NCBI GenBank assembly: GCA_035504235.1
Contig: DATJSH010000201.1
Span: 26,471 to 90,470, forward strand
Length of the DNA stretch: 64,000 nucleotides
Reading direction: 5' to 3'
From: DATARH01 sp035504235
GTDB lineage: Bacteria > Pseudomonadota > Alphaproteobacteria > ATCC43930 > CGMCC-115725
The notes under the pieces were generated by a model. It had not been told where the DNA came from, did no database searches, and saw only the letters and a list, made by a program, of their open reading frames with translations. Of this stretch, positions 59,541 to 64,000 are shown piece by piece; position 1 is the first letter of the stretch; every line of letters begins with the position of its first letter. The translations under genes were made by a program, and so were the position numbers.

Positions 59541-59628
59541 CGTCATTGCGAGGAGCGCAGCGACGAAGCAATCTCCTTCCGCCTTGGCCCCTTACGGCAG
59601 GAGATTGACGCGGCGCCTCGCGATGACG
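59541..59628. repeat. 88-bp imperfect palindromic intergenic element
   Basis: The outer arms are CGTCATTGCGAGG (59541-59553) and CCTCGCGATGACG (59616-59628), complementary but for one position. The inner arms CAATCTCCT (59569-59577) and AGGAGATTG (59599-59607) match perfectly. CGTCATTGCGAGGAGCG and GCGACGAAGCAATC are the hallmark of a dispersed repeat seen in many proteobacterial genomes. It lies between convergent MFS and 3-hydroxybutyrate dehydrogenase genes. Confidence 0.9.
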
Positions 59629-59638
59629 AAAGCCGCGG

Positions 59639-60421
59639 CTACTGCGCTACCCAGCCGCCGTCGATCGACAGCGCTGCACCGGTCATCGTCGATGCCGTGT
59701 CGCTGCACAGAAAGACCGCGAGCCCGCCGATCTTCTCCGGGGTCGTGTATTGCAGCATCGGCTGCTTCTCGCGCAGCAGATCGTCGTGGGCCTGCTGATA
59801 GGGGATGCCCTGCGCCGCGGCGCGCGCTTCGATCTGCTTTTTCACCAGCGCGGTCAGCACCCAGCCGGGGCAGATCGCATTACAGGTGACGCCGGCATTC
59901 GCCGCTTCGATCGCGACGACCTTGGTCATTCCGATAAGGCCATGCTTGGCGGTGACATACGCCGCTTTCTCGCCACTCGCGACGAGCCCGTGCGCCGAGG
60001 CGATATTGATGATCCGCCCCCAGCCTTTTGCCGTCATGTGCGGCAGCGCCGCCTTCGCGGCGTGAAACGCGGCCGAAAGATTGATCGCGATAATGGTGTC
60101 CCAGCGCTCTTCCGGGAAATCGACCACAGGCGCGACGTGTTGAATGCCGGCGTTGTTGACCAGGATGTCGACCCCGCCCAACTCGTCGACCGCCGCCTTG
60201 ACCATGCCGCGGATATCGGCCGGCTTGGACATGTCGGCCGGCGAATAGGCGACCCGCACCCGATGCTCGTCGCCAAGCCGTTTGGCGAGTGCGGCGATTT
60301 CAGCCGGTTCGCCAAAGCCGTTGAGCATGACGTCGCACCCCTCGGCGGCCAGCGCCGCGGCGATGCCGAGGCCGATCCCACTGGTCGAGCCGGTGACGAC
60401 TGCCGTTTTGCCCTGCAACAT
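59639..60421 (-). CDS. 3-hydroxybutyrate dehydrogenase (SDR)
   Basis: A 260-residue SDR, the normal length for D-3-hydroxybutyrate dehydrogenase. Cofactor motif TGSTSGIGLGIA, NNAG motif with IQHVAP following, catalytic SAHG Ser, Tyr-X3-Lys in YVTAKHG, and the diagnostic CPGWVLTALVKKQIE and GIPYQQAHDDLLREKQP segments of this enzyme. It oxidises 3-hydroxybutyrate from PHB breakdown to acetoacetate using NAD. AGGAGGA precedes ATG 60421. The cyclase gene lies upstream (25 bp). Confidence 0.94.
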   Translation of the reverse strand: MLQGKTAVVTGSTSGIGLGIAAALAAEGCDVMLNGFGEPAEIAALAKRLGDEHRVRVAYSPADMSKPADIRGMVKAAVDELGGVDILVNNAGIQHVAPVVDFPEERWDTIIAINLSAAFHAAKAALPHMTAKGWGRIINIASAHGLVASGEKAAYVTAKHGLIGMTKVVAIEAANAGVTCNAICPGWVLTALVKKQIEARAAAQGIPYQQAHDDLLREKQPMLQYTTPEKIGGLAVFLCSDTASTMTGAALSIDGGWVAQ

Positions 60422-60446
60422 GAAATGCGTCCTCCTGGCGGAAGAC

Positions 60447-62246
60447 TTACTCCCGCGCCGGGATGCGGCGCAATGCGATCGGTTCGGCAAAGCCCTTGAC
60501 GCGCGCCCGCTCGCCCTTGGCGCCGAGCACGGCAAGCCGCTCGGCAATACCGGGCTCGCCGGCCATCGTCTCCGACAGCACGATGTCGCCACCGACGCTC
60601 TGCCCCTGCAGCCGCGCCGCGAGGTTGACGGTGCTGCCGAAATAATCGAGCCGATCGTTTAACGTCACCGCGATGCACGCGCCGCTGTGCAGCCCGATCT
60701 TGACGAGGATCGCGACGCCCGCGCCAGTCTCTGCCGCTAGATCGCGGTTGAACGCGCCGATGTCTTCGCGGATCGTGAGCGCCGCGTCGAGCGCTTTTGT
60801 CGGATCGGTGAAGGCCGCCATCACCGCGTCGCCGATCGTTTTGACCACCGCGCCGTCATGCTCGCGGACCGCCCGCGTCAGCACCGCGTAATGCTCGCGC
60901 ACAAAGCCATAGGCGCGCGCGTCGCCGACCCGGTTGTAGAGATCGGTCGAGCCCTTGATGTCGGTGAACAGAAAGGCGATCCGACCGATCGCCACCTGGT
61001 CGCCCGGGCGCAGCACCGCATCGGCGAAGAGGTCGCGGAATGCCTGCATCGTCGTCGCCTCGTGCGCGGTCAGCGCATCCTGCGCCCAGCGCCGGTCCTC
61101 GATCGCGAGGATGCGTGGCCGGGCATCATCATTGCGGACGACGACCGCGCCCGCCTCGCCAGGCTCACCCAGAATGGGGTCGCCCTCGGTCAGCGCGATC
61201 TCGGGAATGCGCCGGTCGCTGACGGCGAATTCGACACTGCCGCCAGGCTCGACAGTGCGCGCCCGATAGAGCCCGTCGGGCAAGTCAGCGGCGATCACCG
61301 CCCGCTCTCCCGGTCCGACGCGTTGCTGCACCTTGACGTGCTCGCTGAGGAGCGGGCTCGCCAGGCAATAGCTGCCGGCGCCCAACTCCCGCACCGAGGC
61401 CGCAGGTTCGAACGTGACCTCGATATTGCGGGTGAAGTCGCGCTCGTAATCGATGTTGCACGACGGGCAATGCGCGCCTTGCGGCAGCTGATCGAGGCTC
61501 GTCGCGGTGAGCTTGGCGCCACGGCATTGCGGGCAGACGAGGTCCCAGCGCAAGGTCAGGAGGCCCTCGCGCACCGCTGCGAGGCAGGTCTCGATCGCCA
61601 GGCGCGGCGCCAGCTGCCAACGGCGCGCCAGCGCGCGCGGCCGCATGCGCTCGAGCTCGGTGTCGGGCGCGCCGAGCAAATGATCGGCGAGCTTGGGCGC
61701 CGCCGTGTGGCCGCGCTCAGCAAGCCCCTGCGCCTGCGCGGTGACACGGCTCCGCACGGTTGGCGCGACCGGCGTCGCATGGGTGAACTCGGGCGGCAGG
61801 TTCATCTCGGCAAAGCGCGCGGCCTCGCGGAAATGCCGGTCCATGATCTTGTCGGCCTTTCTCAGCCCGCCGACGTGCATGGCCAGCGCTAACGGCCAGC
61901 AGACCTCAAAGGTCGCGCGATAGCGCAGCCGCGTCCCGCCCGGCACCGGGTCAAGCAGGATGCGGCTTGCCAGGCGCCGGAAAATCCGGCTGCGAAAGCG
62001 CCGCTCGTGGCGATAGCTGCGGCCCGCGACCCATTCGGGCACGCCCTCTTCCCAGGTGAGTGTCATACCGAAGCGCCGGACGCTGCCGATGCGCTCGACA
62101 CTTCCGTCGGGGCGCGGGGTGTCGGTCACGGTATAGCGCGGAAAGCCGTTGGCTTCGCCAAGACGCGCGGTATCGGCGACCAGCGGCCACAGCGCCTCGG
62201 GCGAGGCGGCGAAATGCCACTCCCATTCCCGCTCGACAACCGGCAT
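60447..62246 (-). CDS. Class III adenylate/guanylate cyclase with N-terminal SRPBCC domain and zinc ribbon
   Basis: A 599-residue protein. Residues about 5-150 look like an SRPBCC/START-type hydrophobic-ligand domain (REWEWHFAASPEALWPLVAD, PGGTRLRYRATFEV). A middle part carries a likely zinc ribbon (Cys238-X2-Cys241, Cys260-X2-Cys263) and probably the DUF5939 module found in some cyclases. The cyclase domain (about 415-599) has the metal Asp429 (FLFTDIKGST) and Asp473 (GDAVMAAF), and the transition-state Asn541 and Arg545 (STVNLAARL), so it should be active. It would make cAMP or cGMP in response to a ligand or metal; both are inference. The start is at MPVVEREW. Confidence 0.85.
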   Translation of the reverse strand: MPVVEREWEWHFAASPEALWPLVADTARLGEANGFPRYTVTDTPRPDGSVERIGSVRRFGMTLTWEEGVPEWVAGRSYRHERRFRSRIFRRLASRILLDPVPGGTRLRYRATFEVCWPLALAMHVGGLRKADKIMDRHFREAARFAEMNLPPEFTHATPVAPTVRSRVTAQAQGLAERGHTAAPKLADHLLGAPDTELERMRPRALARRWQLAPRLAIETCLAAVREGLLTLRWDLVCPQCRGAKLTATSLDQLPQGAHCPSCNIDYERDFTRNIEVTFEPAASVRELGAGSYCLASPLLSEHVKVQQRVGPGERAVIAADLPDGLYRARTVEPGGSVEFAVSDRRIPEIALTEGDPILGEPGEAGAVVVRNDDARPRILAIEDRRWAQDALTAHEATTMQAFRDLFADAVLRPGDQVAIGRIAFLFTDIKGSTDLYNRVGDARAYGFVREHYAVLTRAVREHDGAVVKTIGDAVMAAFTDPTKALDAALTIREDIGAFNRDLAAETGAGVAILVKIGLHSGACIAVTLNDRLDYFGSTVNLAARLQGQSVGGDIVLSETMAGEPGIAERLAVLGAKGERARVKGFAEPIALRRIPARE

Positions 62247-62341
62247 CGTGTTTTCCCACCGCCAGTTACGCGACTGACTATAACGGGGTTTCGTCGCCGG
62301 ACCCGATTGCAATGGCGTGATCGGGGGGTTAATCAGGCTTT

Positions 62342-62683
62342 ATGCCACCAAAGAAGAACCCCCTGGGCCTCAATCCGTTGCAGCTCAAAACCCTAACCCT
62401 GCTGCAGGCGCTGGCCGCCCTGCCCGACTCGAGACCGGGTGAAGCGGAAGGCAGCGTGCTGCTGACCAGCCTGCCCGACCCGCATGGCGACCACTTCCAT
62501 CTGGGCGATGCGGTCGTCGCGGCGAAGGACGCGACCGGACTGCGCAATCCGGCGGTGTGGGCGGCGCTCGAACGCAAAGGGCTGGTGAAGACGCAATTCC
62601 CGGAATCGGCGACGCTGCTCGTTTCCGGCTGCGAATACGACACCGGCCTCACCAACGCGATCCTGCACCGCGCCAGCCACTAA
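62342..62683 (+). CDS. Small unknown protein
   Basis: A 113-residue protein that I do not recognise. NPLQLKTLTLLQALAALPDS at the N-terminus, PDPHGDHFHLGDAVVAAKDATGLRN in the middle with a His-rich loop (HGDHFH), and VWAALERKGL suggest a small helical or winged-helix-like fold. ATG 62342 directly follows a region of low coding bias. It is divergent from the cyclase gene (95 bp between starts) and convergent with the HAD gene (15 bp). Confidence 0.65.
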   Translation: MPPKKNPLGLNPLQLKTLTLLQALAALPDSRPGEAEGSVLLTSLPDPHGDHFHLGDAVVAAKDATGLRNPAVWAALERKGLVKTQFPESATLLVSGCEYDTGLTNAILHRASH

Positions 62684-62698
62684 GGCGGCGCATCACCG

Positions 62699-63568
62699 CT
62701 ACCAGTTAAACCGCGGACCGACGATCGTCGGTTTCACGCCGGCCACGGCGGCCGCCGCCGCGACGCGCGCGAGATCGGGCGTGCCGTTGGGAGCGAAATC
62801 GTCGACATGGATTCCCTGGCCGGCGATCAAGAGGCTGTCGATCCCGACGCCGTTGGCCCCGGCGATATCGGTGCGCAGGCTGTCGCCGACCGCCAGCACC
62901 CGCGTTTTGTCCGCAACGCCAAGCAACCTCAAAGTCGACTCATAGACCGACGGATAGGGCTTGCCGTGCCAGCGCACCTGCCCGCCGATCTCCTCGTAAT
63001 GCACCGCCAGGGCCCCCGCGCACAGCGCCAGCTTGGCGCCGTGGTTGACCATCAGATCGGGGTTGGCGCAGACCATCTTGAGCCCACGCTCGCGCGCCGC
63101 GGCGAGGGCGGGCGCGTAGTCCTCGATCGTGTCGTCCCAGCCCGCCGGGCCGGTGTTGAGAATGAATTCCGCCGCCGCGGCGCTCTCGACATAGTCGAGA
63201 TCGAGCCCGTGGCGGATTTCGAGGTCGCGGTCCGAGCAGATATGCAGGCATTTGCGCCCGAGCGCGACGTAGAACGGGTCAGTGCGGTCTTTGAGGTATT
63301 GCCACGCCTCCTCGCCCGACGACATGACCGCATGGTAAAGGCCTTGCGGCACGCCGATCGCGGTGATGCGGTTGACGACGTCATAGGCGCGCCGCGGCGC
63401 GTTCGACAGCAGCGCCACGCGTTTCCCCGCGTCGAGCAGCGCGCGCAGGCAATCGAGCACGCCGGGATACGGCTGCACCCCGTCATGTACGACTCCCCAG
63501 AGGTCGAGCACAAACCCATCGTAATCGGCGGCGATCTCACGCAGCCTGCTGATCTCGCGCAACGTCAT
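62699..63568 (-). CDS. HAD-superfamily class IIA-type phosphatase (TIGR01459-like)
   Basis: A 289-residue HAD hydrolase of the NagD-like branch. Motif I LDLWGVVHDGVQPYPG has the nucleophile Asp and a Trp at the second position that differs from the usual DxD, typical of TIGR01459 proteins; motif II VALLSNAPR; motif III KPYPSVYESTLRLLG; motif IV AVGDSLRTDIAGANG. The cap is C2-type. The substrate is unknown. ATG 63568 overlaps the pyrD stop (ATGA). Confidence 0.9.
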   Translation of the reverse strand: MTLREISRLREIAADYDGFVLDLWGVVHDGVQPYPGVLDCLRALLDAGKRVALLSNAPRRAYDVVNRITAIGVPQGLYHAVMSSGEEAWQYLKDRTDPFYVALGRKCLHICSDRDLEIRHGLDLDYVESAAAAEFILNTGPAGWDDTIEDYAPALAAARERGLKMVCANPDLMVNHGAKLALCAGALAVHYEEIGGQVRWHGKPYPSVYESTLRLLGVADKTRVLAVGDSLRTDIAGANGVGIDSLLIAGQGIHVDDFAPNGTPDLARVAAAAAVAGVKPTIVGPRFNW

Positions 63569-64000
63569 GCCTGTCTTCTGGATGGAGGAGGAGTGGCGGA
63601 AGCTAGCACATGATCTGCGCCGACGACGTCAGCGATCGACGCAAGCCCGTCGCGCGCGATAAGTTCGGCGAGGCCGCGTTTGAGGCGGCCAACCAGCGCT
63701 GGGCCATCGAACACCAGCGCCGTATAGAGCTGCACCAGCGACGCGCCGGCGCGGATTTTAGCGTAGGCGTCGGCGGCGCTCGCGATGCCGCCGACCCCGA
63801 CGAGCGGGATTTTCCCCTGCGTCAGCCGATAGATTTCGCGGAGCAACGCTGTCGACGGCGCGAAGAGCGGCCCGCCGCTAAGCCCGCCCTGTTCGCCTGC
63901 GGCCGCACTCCGAAGCCGTACCGGGCGCGCAATGGTGGTGTTGGCGATGACGATGCCGTCGATCCCGCTCGGTCCTGCCAACGCCGCGATGTCGGCGCGC
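63565..64000 (-). CDS. pyrD: Dihydroorotate dehydrogenase (quinone), C-terminal part (partial)
   Basis: Only the last ~144 codons are in the window; the gene runs off the right end. GIVIANTTIARP with the substrate Asn/Thr, GGLSGGPLFAPSTALLREIYRLT, IPLVGVGGIASAADAYAKIRAGASLVQLYTALVFDGP are the FMN-phosphate-binding and C-terminal signatures of class 2 enzymes. They oxidise dihydroorotate at the inner membrane and pass electrons to quinones in pyrimidine synthesis. The stop overlaps the start of the HAD gene. Confidence 0.95.
   Translation of the reverse strand, partial: RADIAALAGPSGIDGIVIANTTIARPVRLRSAAAGEQGGLSGGPLFAPSTALLREIYRLTQGKIPLVGVGGIASAADAYAKIRAGASLVQLYTALVFDGPALVGRLKRGLAELIARDGLASIADVVGADHVLASATPPPSRRQA

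Overview
The window is GC-rich DNA from a proteobacterium, most likely a free-living alphaproteobacterium, possibly near Rhodospirillales or Hyphomicrobiales. The grounds are rluD directly before rpoH, the order mreB-mreC-mreD-mrdA-mrdB, an RHH/DUF4169 pair, many SDR, acyl-CoA-dehydrogenase-like and amidohydrolase genes, and short intergenic palindromes that read through as peptides such as LRVKPGDG or PAQAGVHS. I saw no rRNA, tRNA or CRISPR array. Both ends cut a gene: a molybdopterin oxidoreductase at the left, pyrD at the right.

Bases 1-23,200 are mostly accessory metabolism. They hold a molybdoenzyme and an enolase-superfamily dehydratase, a flavin-dependent acyl-CoA-dehydrogenase-fold enzyme, a GT87-like membrane protein, mutL, an EamA transporter, an amidohydrolase, a [2Fe-2S] ferredoxin with its FAD reductase, an MFS carrier, HAD and SDR enzymes, an export lipoprotein/OmpA-like pair, a true acyl-CoA dehydrogenase, an F420/FMN luciferase-like enzyme, cupin, VOC and alpha/beta-hydrolase genes. 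A decayed IS5-family transposase end lies at about 19.2-19.36 kb.

Bases 23,200-32,000 hold an ornithine/lysine decarboxylase behind a long structured leader with a small upstream ORF, a DUF6476-like gene divergent from rluD, rpoH, and a copper module. In that module an XRE-type regulator with a Cys cluster and a His-rich tail overlaps a CopA-type ATPase and sits behind a 26-bp dyad. A TPR membrane protein and an MscS channel follow.

Bases 32,100-37,200 (minus strand) are a branched-chain amino acid ABC transporter in which the LivM permease and LivG ATPase are fused. Bases 37,300-43,660 (minus) are the rod-shape/elongasome operon mreB-mreC-mreD-mrdA-rodA plus an unknown 207-residue gene. Bases 43,900-46,500 hold an RHH protein, DUF4169, a macrodomain protein, an ECF sigma factor with its own intrinsic terminator, and a divergent OmpR-type response regulator.

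Bases 46,500-52,260 (minus) are a complete urea ABC transporter urtABCDE. Upstream of urtA there is a near-consensus sigma-54 promoter and an NtrC-like dyad, so nitrogen control can be read from the sequence. Bases 52,400-64,000 hold an NTF2-fold protein, a cell-wall amidase/DnaJ pair, an S41-family protein that has lost its catalytic Ser/Lys pair, a ketopantoate-reductase-like enzyme, pirin, an MFS carrier, 3-hydroxybutyrate dehydrogenase, an unusual SRPBCC/zinc-ribbon/class III cyclase, a HAD-IIA phosphatase and pyrD.

The items most worth a second look are the decarboxylase leader RNA, the XRE/CopA copper module with its operator, the S41 pseudoprotease, the apparent AUA start at 14,180, the LivM-LivG fusion, and the sigma-54/NtrC control region of urt.
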